Below are positions 26,636 to 35,209 of a stretch of DNA of 64,000 bases, piece after piece (positions within the stretch are counted from its first letter, which is position 1; every line of letters begins with the position of its first letter). This stretch comes from Cyclobacterium sp. 1_MG-2023 (GTDB lineage: Bacteria; Bacteroidota; Bacteroidia; Cytophagales; Cyclobacteriaceae). Where the stretch lies: positions 124,001 through 188,000 of the forward strand of contig NZ_JAUOPC010000004.1 of assembly GCF_030546805.1 (NCBI RefSeq). Direction: 5' to 3'. A program made the position numbers and the translations under genes. The notes under the pieces are model-generated. The model did not search any database. It was given only the letters and a program-made list of their open reading frames with translations, and was not told where the DNA came from.

Positions 26636-27610
26636 GCTTTCTGCTTGTTTGAACCGAACTACAGCATTTTCTACCGGTTTCAGGGTTTGCAGGTAACTGT
26701 AAATGGCTTCTAAATCCTCAGTTGTAATGTCGGCATACATGCTCCAAGGCATTATTGTCTGCGGTTCTCCTGCTTGAACTTTCTTGAGTTTGCTCCTGTC
26801 TTTATATTGCTTAAATCTTTCGATAAATTGCTCTTTGCTCCAATTTCCTAGCCCCGTGGGATGGGGGGTAAGGTTGGAGCTCGTTAATAGATTGCCCCCG
26901 GGCATGGTAAATACTCTTCCGCCTGCAAGGTATTCACCGGTAAATTCTCCGTTTTCAAATTGGGTATGGCAATCATTACACGCAGCTGCATTTACAAGGT
27001 ATTTGCCATAGGCAATTACATCAGAGGCAGGAGGTTTGGTTGAAAATTCGGCTTTTTGTGGGATGGTGCGCATGATTAAGCTAAATGGGAAATCTGCCTC
27101 AGATGCGGGTTGGATTTTGTCAATAGCTTGTAAAGATCTTATATAGGCGATTACGGCCAAGATGTCCTCTTTGTCCATTTTACCATAATTGGCGTAAGGC
27201 ATGATAGGAAAAATGGGGTTTCCATCTTTTTTTACACCGGTTGTTATTAGCCGAAAGAGTTCACCGTCTGAATAGGATTTGAGGTTGAAAGGAGTAATGT
27301 TGGGTGAAATAAATCTACCCGGGAATCCCAAATCATGATCGAAAATCTCTCCTCCGGCACCCTCTGTACCCGGGACCGGGGGACCACTATATAAGCTAAA
27401 ATCTCTTTTGGAGTGACAGTCAATACAAAGCATCACATGATTTGCAAGGTATTTGCCTCGTTTCAGTGTTTCTGAGCTGTTGGTTAGTTTTATGCTTTCC
27501 GGAGGATTTCCTACATCAGGCAAAACCATTTGTATGTAGACAATAGCACCAATAATAAACACAAAGAGGAATGAAAATATTATGAGCCCGTACTTTAAAT
27601 ATCGATTCAT
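26630..27610 (-). CDS. Diheme c-type cytochrome, membrane anchored
   Basis: 326 residues. An N-terminal membrane anchor (about 8-30) is followed by two cytochrome c domains with heme sites CIDCH (62-66) and CNDCH (211-215). Candidate axial Met residues are in FPIMPYANYG and in IMPWSMYADI. The layout resembles the diheme cytochromes that accept electrons from periplasmic dehydrogenases. Its partner is not adjacent; a PQQ-type sugar dehydrogenase gene lies at 45.6 kb, but a link is only a guess. The stop codon overlaps that of the convergent SDR gene. Confidence 0.9.
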   Translation of the reverse strand: MNRYLKYGLIIFSFLFVFIIGAIVYIQMVLPDVGNPPESIKLTNSSETLKRGKYLANHVMLCIDCHSKRDFSLYSGPPVPGTEGAGGEIFDHDLGFPGRFISPNITPFNLKSYSDGELFRLITTGVKKDGNPIFPIMPYANYGKMDKEDILAVIAYIRSLQAIDKIQPASEADFPFSLIMRTIPQKAEFSTKPPASDVIAYGKYLVNAAACNDCHTQFENGEFTGEYLAGGRVFTMPGGNLLTSSNLTPHPTGLGNWSKEQFIERFKQYKDRSKLKKVQAGEPQTIMPWSMYADITTEDLEAIYSYLQTLKPVENAVVRFKQAESL

Positions 27611-27738
27611 ATCAGATGAATATTAGATTGCGGCTTGTTGTATTGATATACCTTGTAAATTCAAAATTTAAATTTACAATCGTTTGAATATCAATATAAT
27701 AATTTCATTAAAATAATGAATAAAAAATTTGTAATTTT

Positions 27739-28755
27739 TTAAAATGATTCCTTTTTGAAAAATCTAATCATGGTTGAAATACTTGAAAAAGTAATAGATT
27801 TTTGCGCTTTATAGACGATTATTTCCAATGGATTGTCTGTGGTACTTATTTTTTCAGGCAAAGGTAGGTCCATATTTTTTCGAAGTGCATTTCTTACCCA
27901 ATGCCGCACATGTTTGGGGCCGGTTATTTCCGGTAACACACTTGGGGTCTTTAGCATGATTTTACCATTATCCGCATCAATTTCCCATTTATTTCCTGGC
28001 AATAATTTCTGAATCTGACCTTCCAACATTAAATCCTCAGGGCTTCCTGAAACCAAAGGTTCCTGATGACTCATAATCCATAATTGATCAGCCGTTTCCA
28101 TGGCTACTTCCAGGTCATGGGTAACCACCAGAATAGCTTTATGGGCTTCTTTTGCCAGTTTTTTTAGCAAATGCATGATTTCAAATCGGTTCGTAAGGTC
28201 CAAATGTGCCGTAGGTTCGTCCAGAATCAAAATGCCACTGTCTTGAGCCAAGGCCCTAGCGATCATGGCCTTTTGCCTTTGTCCATCACTCAGTTCAGCC
28301 AATTTCTTCCCTGAAATCAAGTCAAGATGAGTCACCTTTAGTACCCGTTCCACAATTTCATTGTCTGTTTTGCTCAAGTGCCCCAACCAACCAGTATGTG
28401 GCGTACGGCCCAAGGCTACGAGTTCTCGAACAGTCATAAGACCGGAACGAATTTTTTCCGTCAAAACCACTGCAATGGTTTTTGCTCTTTCTTGATCATC
28501 AAGCAGTCCAATTTCCTTTTTACCCATTAAGATAGTGCCTTTTATCGGAGGATTTTGGTTTAGGATTGCTTTCAGTAAGGTAGATTTCCCAACTCCATTG
28601 GGCCCCATCATACAGGTTAATTCCCCACGATACAGATCAAAAGAAACATCGGCTGCTACCGTGTTGATTTGCCTATCATTTTCATAACCTAGCACCAAAT
28701 TTCTGGCATGAATACAAGGCTGTTCTTGTCTAAGGCTATCTAGGTTGGTTTCCAT
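27739..28755 (-). CDS. ABC transporter ATP-binding protein, BtuD/FecE type, with C-terminal extension
   Basis: 338 residues. Walker A GPNGVGKST, Q-loop region, signature LSDGQRQKAMIARAL and Walker B ILILDEPTAHLD are all present, as in the iron-siderophore/cobalamin class. The ATPase proper ends near residue 235; about 100 further residues (from LLPGNKWEID) are extra compared with the usual ~250 and look like a separate small domain of unknown role. The gene is third in an SBP-permease-ATPase order on the minus strand, divergent from a cobalamin-riboswitch-controlled receptor, so B12 import is the likely role. Confidence 0.88.
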   Translation of the reverse strand: METNLDSLRQEQPCIHARNLVLGYENDRQINTVAADVSFDLYRGELTCMMGPNGVGKSTLLKAILNQNPPIKGTILMGKKEIGLLDDQERAKTIAVVLTEKIRSGLMTVRELVALGRTPHTGWLGHLSKTDNEIVERVLKVTHLDLISGKKLAELSDGQRQKAMIARALAQDSGILILDEPTAHLDLTNRFEIMHLLKKLAKEAHKAILVVTHDLEVAMETADQLWIMSHQEPLVSGSPEDLMLEGQIQKLLPGNKWEIDADNGKIMLKTPSVLPEITGPKHVRHWVRNALRKNMDLPLPEKISTTDNPLEIIVYKAQKSITFSSISTMIRFFKKESF

Positions 28756-28766
28756 TTCTTGAATAA

Positions 28767-29789
28767 TTAAAATGCTTCACTAAAGTTTCTTTTCATGATC
28801 AGCCAGATGATTAAAGGTGCCCCAAAAGCCGTGGTAACTGCATTGATGGGAAGGCTTGTTGCAAATCCCGGCAATTGGGCAATGGTGTCGCAAGCCAAAA
28901 GAACCAATATGCCCAAAAGAGCCGTGGCAGGAAACAATATTCTGTGGTCATTGGTTTTAAATAATAACCTGGCCAAATGTGGAACAGCAATGCCGATAAA
29001 GGCAATGGGCCCGCAGAAAGCTGTTATTCCACCGGTTAATATACCGGTGCTGACGATCATAATCCACCGTAATCTTTCGAAATTTATCCCCATGCTTTTG
29101 GCATAGGCTTCCCCCAAGAGCATGGCATTGTATGACTTTATGGAAAATAGTACCAATGATAGACCAATGAATATGGCTCCGGATAAAATTCCCAATTCAT
29201 TCCAACCTGTATTCCCCAAGTTGCCCATGGACCAAAGGGTAAACATTTTAAGTTCTTCAGCGGCGCTGAAATAAGACAAAAGAGTTACCACAGAGGAGGC
29301 AGCACTGCCAAACATCAAGCCGACAATTAACAAGGTCATGCTGTCTTTTACCTTCCAGGCTGCCAATCCCATCAAAACTAAAACTCCAATGGCCCCGGCA
29401 CTTGATGCGACAATGGCTGCCCAATAGTTGGGAGTGCCTGATAATATTTGCCAGCCGAAGGCGGTTCCGGCCATTGATAAGATGGCCACTCCCAAGCCGG
29501 CACCCGAACTAATTCCTAAAACAAAGGGGCCTGCTAGTGGATTTCTAAAGAAGGTTTGCATTTGTAAACCACTTATTGATAGCCCTATTCCTGCTAAAAT
29601 TGCTGTTAAAGATTTTGGGATCCGATAATCCATCACGATAATTTCCCAACTTTCTCTGGGAAAAGATGCCCCGCCTAGTCTTTCCAATAGCGAGACAAAC
29701 GGAATCGCAATGGATCCAAGGCTTAGGTTTAATAGCCACAGAAAGACCAATAAAACCAAACAGCATATAAACTTAACACGGTGGGTCAT
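28767..29789 (-). CDS. ABC transporter permease, BtuC/FecCD family
   Basis: 340 residues with about ten membrane helices. FecCD/BtuC landmarks are LAGIGLSISGLQMQTFFRNPLAGPFVLGISSGAGLG-type TM2-3 region (residues ~60-95), a GGITAFCGPIAFIGIAVPHLAR coupling segment late in the protein, and a C-terminal GAPLIIWLI. It forms the translocation pore with the downstream ATPase. It starts 4 bases after the binding-protein gene, so the three genes form one operon. Substrate B12 is inferred from the adjacent riboswitch and receptor. Confidence 0.9.
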   Translation of the reverse strand: MTHRVKFICCLVLLVFLWLLNLSLGSIAIPFVSLLERLGGASFPRESWEIIVMDYRIPKSLTAILAGIGLSISGLQMQTFFRNPLAGPFVLGISSGAGLGVAILSMAGTAFGWQILSGTPNYWAAIVASSAGAIGVLVLMGLAAWKVKDSMTLLIVGLMFGSAASSVVTLLSYFSAAEELKMFTLWSMGNLGNTGWNELGILSGAIFIGLSLVLFSIKSYNAMLLGEAYAKSMGINFERLRWIMIVSTGILTGGITAFCGPIAFIGIAVPHLARLLFKTNDHRILFPATALLGILVLLACDTIAQLPGFATSLPINAVTTAFGAPLIIWLIMKRNFSEAF

Positions 29790-29793
29790 GGGG

Positions 29794-30927
29794 CTAGTCC
29801 TCTAATTTTTGGAAATACCTAAACTGATGCTCATCTGCCTTTTCAGGATGGAGAATTTTGATCATGTCCAAAAGTACCAAATCAGGCCGCAAATAACCTT
29901 CTTCAAAATACCGATACCCCCCTGTTTCTCCTCTTCCCAAAGTATAAGTAAATACTTTTTTCTTTTTATACGCTTCAAAATCACTGTATTTAGGGTTTTG
30001 ATCAACCATACTGCCTAAAGAAGTATGGTCAGCTGCTCCAATCCAATAGGCTGCCTGGCCAGCTTGGTCTAGGACAAATTCATAATTTAGGGTCAAACTC
30101 CCCGTTCCTTCCATTTGGTCGAAAAGGTATTGGCCGGCAGCATCCCCTATGATTTTAGCTGCCCAACTGTCTTTGGCCGGTGCATACCAAATGTCTTTGT
30201 ACATGGAGCCTGAAAGCACAGTAGGTTTGTCTTGTGAAGGTATTTGGCTTACCCGTACTTGTGCCTTTTGGTAATTGTCAGCTATTTCAGCGTAAATTGC
30301 CTCTGCTTTATCCATTTTCCCCAACAATACACCGGTAATTTTGATCCACTCTGCCCTTCCCAATGGGTGCTTTTCTTGGTACTCCTTATTAATGAGCACC
30401 GGTATTTGTGCTGATTTTAATCGATTTTCCATTTGAGAGGTCTCTCCAAATCCTGATACCATAACCCAGTCGGGCTGAAGGTCGATGATCTTTTCTAAAT
30501 CCCATGCCGGTCCTTTTCCAAGGTCAATAACTTTTTTGGAATTGATTCTATTTCTGACTTCTTCTGAAGTGATCAGGTCGAGGTCAGGGAAAGCCATAAG
30601 GTTTTCTTCAGCATCAAGGTAATCCAAGTGAGCAACCTGTGGAGTGGCCGATAATATAACTTTATGGCTTCCTGCTACAATTTTCCCATCGATAGGGAAT
30701 TCAGGCAGTTCGATGCTTCCTTGCTCATCCTGCACCAAAAAACGTTGGTTTTCAGTTTCTTGATGAATAATCTCAATGATATAATAGTTTTCTCCATGGA
30801 AAAGCGAAAATCCTTCGGCAAAGCGTAAAGGGACTTCTTCCAGTGCATCCAAACTACCTCTTTGATCGGATTGCCGACAAGATGAAATGATTATTAAGAC
30901 AAAAATTAATAAACGGAAAGCGGCCAT
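29794..30927 (-). CDS. ABC transporter substrate-binding lipoprotein, BtuF/FepB-like
   Basis: 377 residues with a lipobox IISSC (Cys17). The body is a class III (clamshell with rigid helix) binding protein: DLITSEEVRNRINSKKVIDLG, DWVMVSGFGE, and late YFEEGYLRPDLVLLDMIKILHP. In this organism type it would sit in the periplasm, tethered to the inner membrane, and deliver substrate to the BtuC-like permease. It is the first gene of the operon and is divergent from the riboswitch-controlled BtuB/BtuG-like pair. Cobalamin or cobinamide is the likely ligand; a siderophore cannot be excluded from sequence alone. Confidence 0.88.
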   Translation of the reverse strand: MAAFRLLIFVLIIISSCRQSDQRGSLDALEEVPLRFAEGFSLFHGENYYIIEIIHQETENQRFLVQDEQGSIELPEFPIDGKIVAGSHKVILSATPQVAHLDYLDAEENLMAFPDLDLITSEEVRNRINSKKVIDLGKGPAWDLEKIIDLQPDWVMVSGFGETSQMENRLKSAQIPVLINKEYQEKHPLGRAEWIKITGVLLGKMDKAEAIYAEIADNYQKAQVRVSQIPSQDKPTVLSGSMYKDIWYAPAKDSWAAKIIGDAAGQYLFDQMEGTGSLTLNYEFVLDQAGQAAYWIGAADHTSLGSMVDQNPKYSDFEAYKKKKVFTYTLGRGETGGYRYFEEGYLRPDLVLLDMIKILHPEKADEHQFRYFQKLED

Positions 30928-31030
30928 TTTTTAGTGAAAAAGAATAAATAAGATTTAATTTTCAGGTCAAAGTAAACCATTGCTAAGACCATTTCCAATA
31001 ACTTAATTTTTTCCAATAGAGTTTTTAGCG

Positions 31031-31038
31031 TATGTTTG
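31031..31038 (+). promoter_or_regulatory. -7 promoter element of the riboswitch transcript
   Basis: TATGTTTG, a perfect TANNTTTG match, about six bases before the first conserved stem of the cobalamin riboswitch. The -33 TTG is weak. Confidence 0.6.
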
Positions 31039-31043
31039 TGCCG

Positions 31044-31232
31044 ATTTATGGTTCCCGATCCTTAACCAGGCGCTCGGGATTAATAGGGAATTCGGTGAAA
31101 GTCCGAAACTGTCCCCGCAACTGTAACCCAGTCTTTACTACAATAAAGAAAATGGAAATCCATCCTTTGCCATTGTCCTTTTTAGGATGAGAAGGCGGAT
31201 TTACCTTGGGAAGTCAGGAGACCTGCCATTAA
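31044..31232 (+). ncRNA. Cobalamin (AdoCbl-type) riboswitch
   Basis: The core elements are read in order: a P3-like stem around CCCGATCC...CGGGAT (31054-31080), GGGAATTCGGTGAAAGTCCG, the conserved ACTGTCCCCGCAACTGTAA, a variable hairpin of about 31150-31195 (CATCCT...AGGATG), and the B12 box AAGTCAGGAGACCTGCC at 31211-31227. Beyond it an inverted repeat TAAAATCTT/AAGATTTTA (31230-31238 and 31273-31281) could be the expression platform. It precedes the BtuB-like receptor and should repress it when cobalamin is plentiful. Confidence 0.95.
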
Positions 31233-31431
31233 AATCTTATCATTCGTAGCTTTCGGGAGAAAGGCTGAGAAGAAGATTTTAGCTGCTTTCAATATTATCA
31301 TTTATTGAACATTGGTAACCATGTCAGATGCCTTTTGGTGAATGTCTAGGCTTGCTCAACTGTTAATATTTTCTAATCTCCTCTTGTTCCGGAATGTATG
31401 AAAACATGGATAATTAATTATAAGAAAGAGG

Positions 31432-33318
31432 ATGTCATTAATTGCTTGTTTGGTTTTTATTTTTGCAGGTTGGCAGAGCGAACCGGATTCCTCAATTGTT
31501 TCTCCACAAGATACGCTGGTACTTTCTCAGGTGGAAGTCCATGCCGCTTCCCTAAGAAAGTATGCTTTTGGCCAGTATGTTAGGACACTCGATAAAGGCA
31601 GGTTAGCGCAGTTGTCGGGATATTCATTGGGGGAGGTTTTACAGCAGGAAACAGGCTTGTTTCTACGACAATACGGACCGGGTATGCTCGCTTCTCTAAG
31701 CATGCGAGGCACCTCAGCCGGACACAATGCCTTGTTTTGGAATGGATTGCCGGTAAATAGCCCTTCCCTTGGACAAGCAGATTATTCAATTTTTCCGGTG
31801 GGAGGATTTGATGCGGTGAATATTCATTACGGGAGTTCCGGGGCTTTATATGGTACAGATGCCATTGGTGGATCCGTTCATTTGTCCTCAGATCTTAAAT
31901 TCAATACAGGGAATGAACTAAAGATAGGAACACTTTTAGGAAGTTTTGGCCGATGGCATCAGCAGGTAAGTTATCAGCAAGGGAATGAGAAATTGGCTTT
32001 CAAAACCAACCTTTACCGAAATTACACTGCTAATAATTTCACCTATAAAGATTATGCGAGTCCCGGTACCCCGGAAAAACGTCAAGATCATGCCAGGGTT
32101 TCTCAAATTGGTTTGGTACAGAATTTTGCTTATAGCATTAACGCCGTACAAACGCTGAAAGCCAACCTTTGGGTCAACTCCAACGAACGACAAATCCAGC
32201 CCCTGCTTGGTTCATCAACCAATGATGTACAGGAGGATCGAAGTATTAGGGCTGTAATTGATTATACCCATACCGGAGAGAATCTTACCTGGACTGCCAG
32301 CACCGGGATTTCCAATGATGCGATGGTATTCAATTCCGATAGGAATGAAACCCGTTTAATTTTACTAGGTACCGCCTTGGATTACGCTTTCTCTCAGAAA
32401 TGGCAGACCCTTGCAGGTATTCGTTATTCACATATCAAAGGGCAATTGGCCACCTACAATAGACAGGAACAGCGAATAGAATTGTACCAAGCGACCAATT
32501 TCAGACCAAGTCAAAATCTTGGGATTTCTATGCAGCTTAGGCAGCTTATTCATGATGGTGAAGCTGTTCCTTTTACACCTTCACTAGGTGTGGAATGGAC
32601 TTTCTTTGAATCAACTGAATGGAATTGGCAACTTATCAGCAACCTGTCGAGAAGTTTTAAAATACCCACATTGAACGATAGGTTCTGGGTACCCGGTGGA
32701 AATCCCAATTTAAAACCCGAGAAAAGCCTAAGCAAAGAGATAGGGCTAACAGCTAAGGCCAATTTATCGGCCTTTAGTATTGAAAATAGGCTTACCTATT
32801 TTCATATGAATGTAGATGACTGGATTCTTTGGTTGCCACAGAGTACTTATTGGCAAGCCGAAAATGTGCGTAATGTAGTCAACCAAGGATTGGAGTATTT
32901 TTTCAAAGGAGGGTTTGCGCAAGGGAAAAATCTCTGGACCATACATGTGGACTATAGCTTGAATAGTGCTGTCAATCAATCTGGGGATGTAGGGAATGCG
33001 CTTAGTCAAGGTAAGCAGCTTCCTTATGTGCCCAAGCATAAAATACGTACCCAAGGCAACCTGCAAAATGGTCCCTACAAACTTTACATTCAAAACCAAT
33101 GGACCGGAGAGCGCTATGTGACCACCGACAATCAAACGCAGTTAGCCGGCTACAGCTTGTGGGATACCGGATTCACTTATGCTTATGACTGGAAAGGTAA
33201 ACTAAAAGGGAATCTCGGATTCCATACCAATAATATTTTCAATGTGGATTATCAGGTACTTCGACTCCGATCCATGCCGGGAAGAAATTTTCAATTTAAT
33301 TTAAATGTAGTGTTATGA
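31432..33318 (+). CDS. TonB-dependent outer-membrane receptor, BtuB-like (cobalamin)
   Basis: 628 residues. Short signal peptide, then a TonB-box-like segment (DTLVLSQVEVHA). The plug domain spans about 45-150 (LGEVLQQETGLFLRQYGPGMLASLSMRGTSAGHNALFWNGLPVNSP region, then GSSGALYGTDAIGGSVHL). A 22-strand barrel follows, ending with a terminal aromatic-rich strand NFQFNLNVVL. The ATG is preceded by GAAAGAGG. A cobalamin riboswitch directly upstream identifies the likely substrate. The stop overlaps the start of the beta-propeller lipoprotein gene by 4 bases, a BtuB-BtuG-like arrangement. It lacks the carboxypeptidase-like domain of SusC proteins. Confidence 0.92.
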   Translation: MSLIACLVFIFAGWQSEPDSSIVSPQDTLVLSQVEVHAASLRKYAFGQYVRTLDKGRLAQLSGYSLGEVLQQETGLFLRQYGPGMLASLSMRGTSAGHNALFWNGLPVNSPSLGQADYSIFPVGGFDAVNIHYGSSGALYGTDAIGGSVHLSSDLKFNTGNELKIGTLLGSFGRWHQQVSYQQGNEKLAFKTNLYRNYTANNFTYKDYASPGTPEKRQDHARVSQIGLVQNFAYSINAVQTLKANLWVNSNERQIQPLLGSSTNDVQEDRSIRAVIDYTHTGENLTWTASTGISNDAMVFNSDRNETRLILLGTALDYAFSQKWQTLAGIRYSHIKGQLATYNRQEQRIELYQATNFRPSQNLGISMQLRQLIHDGEAVPFTPSLGVEWTFFESTEWNWQLISNLSRSFKIPTLNDRFWVPGGNPNLKPEKSLSKEIGLTAKANLSAFSIENRLTYFHMNVDDWILWLPQSTYWQAENVRNVVNQGLEYFFKGGFAQGKNLWTIHVDYSLNSAVNQSGDVGNALSQGKQLPYVPKHKIRTQGNLQNGPYKLYIQNQWTGERYVTTDNQTQLAGYSLWDTGFTYAYDWKGKLKGNLGFHTNNIFNVDYQVLRLRSMPGRNFQFNLNVVL

Positions 33319-34358
33319 GAAAAATGCAGTTAGTCTGTAAGTTGTTTTTATTTGCCCTGTTGGTATCATGTGGATCCGATCCCGTTGAAATACCTCAAGG
33401 GGCCTATGAAAATGGTGTGCTAATTATTAATGAAGGTGCATTTGGTGCCAATGATGGTGAAGTTTTTCATTTTGATAAAAATACTGCCGAGCTTGAAGCC
33501 AATGTTTTTGAAAATGTCAACGGCAGACCTTTTGCAGGATTGCTTCAGGATTTGATCAGCTATGAGGACTATACCTACCTAGTGGCCAATACGGGTAAAG
33601 TGGAGGTCGTGCAATCTGCAGATTTTATTTCAGTAGGAGCGATCAATAATGACTTGGTAAATACCCGAAGCATGGTCAAGGCTGATGATAAATTGTACAT
33701 TAGTGATTGGGGACCCTATGACGAAAACTGGAGTAATACCGAATCATTTGTGGCAGTGGTGGAAGATATCACAGGAGGAAATATCGCTTATAAAATACCA
33801 ACACCATCAAGACCTGAAGGAATTACTTTTATAGGTGACAGAATTTTGGTGGCCTGCCAAATGGGAGCCATTGCTGTGATTGAAGTTGGAGATGATGAAG
33901 TAGAAAAAACGATAGCCATAACAGGAACCCCTTTTTTCTTCTTTGAATACCAAGGCAGCAACTATCTCTATGCCAAGGATAGTGAAAAAATCTACCTGCA
34001 CAAGTTAAATGTAGCCACTTTTGAAGTAGAAGAAAGCCTTGAGTTTTCTGTGGACAACAGCATCTACAATGGTAACTTTTCTGTCAGTAACAGTGGTGAA
34101 TTATTTGTAATTAGCAACCAAGCTACTGAAGATGTAGTAGTCAAACTTTCCCTCGCCACAGAATCAGTTGAAAACGAGAATTTCTATTCCGGCAGCAACT
34201 TCTATGGTTTGGGCTATGACGACAACACGCAAACATTGTATATAGGTGAGCACAATGGCTGGCAGGGCAATGGCTCTGTGATGCGTGTCAATGCCCAGGG
34301 AGAACTTATTGATGAGGTAAGTGTAGGAAGAGGACCAAGTGGATTTTATTTCCCCTGA
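33315..34358 (+). CDS. Beta-propeller surface lipoprotein, BtuG-like (DUF5074/YncE type)
   Basis: 347 residues, lipobox LLVSC (Cys19) followed by GSD, a mildly acidic start compatible with surface export. The body shows about seven repeating blades with patterns such as VLIINEGAFGANDGEVFHFD, DKLYISDW, GDRILVACQMGAIAVIEV and TLYIGEHNGW, matching DUF5074/YncE-like propellers. In Bacteroides, BtuG is a surface propeller lipoprotein encoded next to btuB that captures B12 with very high affinity and docks on the receptor. Here the gene overlaps btuB by 4 bases and shares its riboswitch, supporting the same role. Orthology is inferred from context and fold, not from alignment. Confidence 0.82.
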   Translation: MRKMQLVCKLFLFALLVSCGSDPVEIPQGAYENGVLIINEGAFGANDGEVFHFDKNTAELEANVFENVNGRPFAGLLQDLISYEDYTYLVANTGKVEVVQSADFISVGAINNDLVNTRSMVKADDKLYISDWGPYDENWSNTESFVAVVEDITGGNIAYKIPTPSRPEGITFIGDRILVACQMGAIAVIEVGDDEVEKTIAITGTPFFFFEYQGSNYLYAKDSEKIYLHKLNVATFEVEESLEFSVDNSIYNGNFSVSNSGELFVISNQATEDVVVKLSLATESVENENFYSGSNFYGLGYDDNTQTLYIGEHNGWQGNGSVMRVNAQGELIDEVSVGRGPSGFYFP

Positions 34359-34456
34359 TTGTTTCAGTCCCCGGGATCACCCCTGAACACTAAGGGGAGC
34401 TACCCAATATAATGCATAGCGAATTCCCTTTTCCGCTGGGAGATGGGAGTTTTGTT

Positions 34457-34532
34457 CCGGTGGCTGAGCGGAGCCGAAGCCATAGGTTAACGTCCTCGTT
34501 TACCTACTTCTTTGGCTCTGCTCAGGATCCGG
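34457..34532. repeat. REP/BIME-like imperfect inverted repeat
   Basis: Two 30-base arms (34457-34486 and 34503-34532) match as inverted repeats at 22 of 30 positions, with core CTGAGC..GAGCC. The 16-base centre can pair further (AACG-TCCT-CGTT). The arm contains its own smaller palindrome TGGCT...AGCCA. This looks like a REP doublet and is not followed by a T-tract, so it is not a normal terminator. A relic of a REP-associated transposase lies at 44.6 kb. Confidence 0.65.
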
Positions 34533-34609
34533 TTATCGTGCTTTTATTAAGAATAATCAGTAGATCAAATTCTCAATTTCCATTGAGTTGAATAATAAAT
34601 AACAACCTA

Positions 34610-35206
34610 TTAAAACCAATACCCAATCCTATAGACGAGATTATTGAAGGTGACTTTATCTTCTTCATAATAATTCCAATCTGTTACTCGGTTTCTGTTT
34701 GGAGATAACCTGGCAGGATTGCCGATATAAAAATAGCTAATTTGTCGTTTCAGTGAGACACTTATTGTCCAGAAATTGGCATTTTGAGTTTTGTACCTAA
34801 AACCTACACTACCTTGTGCCATTCTGCCCCCTTTGCGCCAATGGTGCTGATCCCATTCGTTAACTTCTAATTCTTCAAAAACAGCAGAACCATAACCCAA
34901 TTCTCCACCGGCAAAAACCTGCCACTTGTTATTGGGATTTAAAATACCTCTATAACCTAATGCTAAAGGAAGGACAGAATAGTTTCCATATTGGTCCAAG
35001 CCTGTCACAAATCCTACTGCATGTCTACTGCTGAGTTGAACCCCATTGAAAGTCTGAAAGGTAAAATTGTTTCGGGGGCCAAAGTTGTCAGTACCGGTAA
35101 GCAGACCTAATTCCGTATGGTTAACAAAAGATAAGTCTTGCCCTTTGCTGGACAAAGGGCAAGACCAAATGAATGCTATAAAGAAAAGTGCATACAGGTT
35201 TTTCAT
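34610..35206 (-). CDS. Putative outer-membrane beta-barrel protein
   Basis: 198 residues with an N-terminal signal peptide (hydrophobic core, then SSKGQ/DL cleavage; a Cys at 16 makes a lipoprotein reading possible). The mature part alternates in the manner of beta-strands: NFTFQTFNGVQLS, VGFVTGLDQYGN, WQVFAGGELGYGSAVF, WTISVSLKRQISYFY, and a final aromatic strand NLVYRIGYWF typical of outer-membrane insertion. No named family recognised. It starts 3 bases after the LVIVD lipoprotein gene, so the two are one operon and may act together at the outer membrane. Confidence 0.72.
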   Translation of the reverse strand: MKNLYALFFIAFIWSCPLSSKGQDLSFVNHTELGLLTGTDNFGPRNNFTFQTFNGVQLSSRHAVGFVTGLDQYGNYSVLPLALGYRGILNPNNKWQVFAGGELGYGSAVFEELEVNEWDQHHWRKGGRMAQGSVGFRYKTQNANFWTISVSLKRQISYFYIGNPARLSPNRNRVTDWNYYEEDKVTFNNLVYRIGYWF

Positions 35207-35209
35207 TGA

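Larger units (their letters stand above)
30928..31431. other. Divergent B12-locus control region
   Basis: 504 bases between the ABC operon start (minus) and the receptor start (plus). It contains the plus-strand promoter, the cobalamin riboswitch and a ~200-base leader after the B12 box. I see no second B12 box on the minus strand, so the ABC operon is not obviously under a riboswitch of its own. Confidence 0.6.

Noticed and set aside
30928-31043. A second cobalamin riboswitch for the ABC operon
   Set aside because: No B12 box or core motif on the minus strand.
31398-31583. Frame starting MKTWIINYKKEDVIN upstream of the BtuB-like gene
   Set aside because: Different frame from the receptor and it runs into it; the receptor start at 31432 has a better ribosome site and signal peptide.
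34380-34397. CCCCT...AGGGG hairpin after the BtuG-like gene as a terminator
   Set aside because: Only 5 bp with no T-tract; too weak to call.
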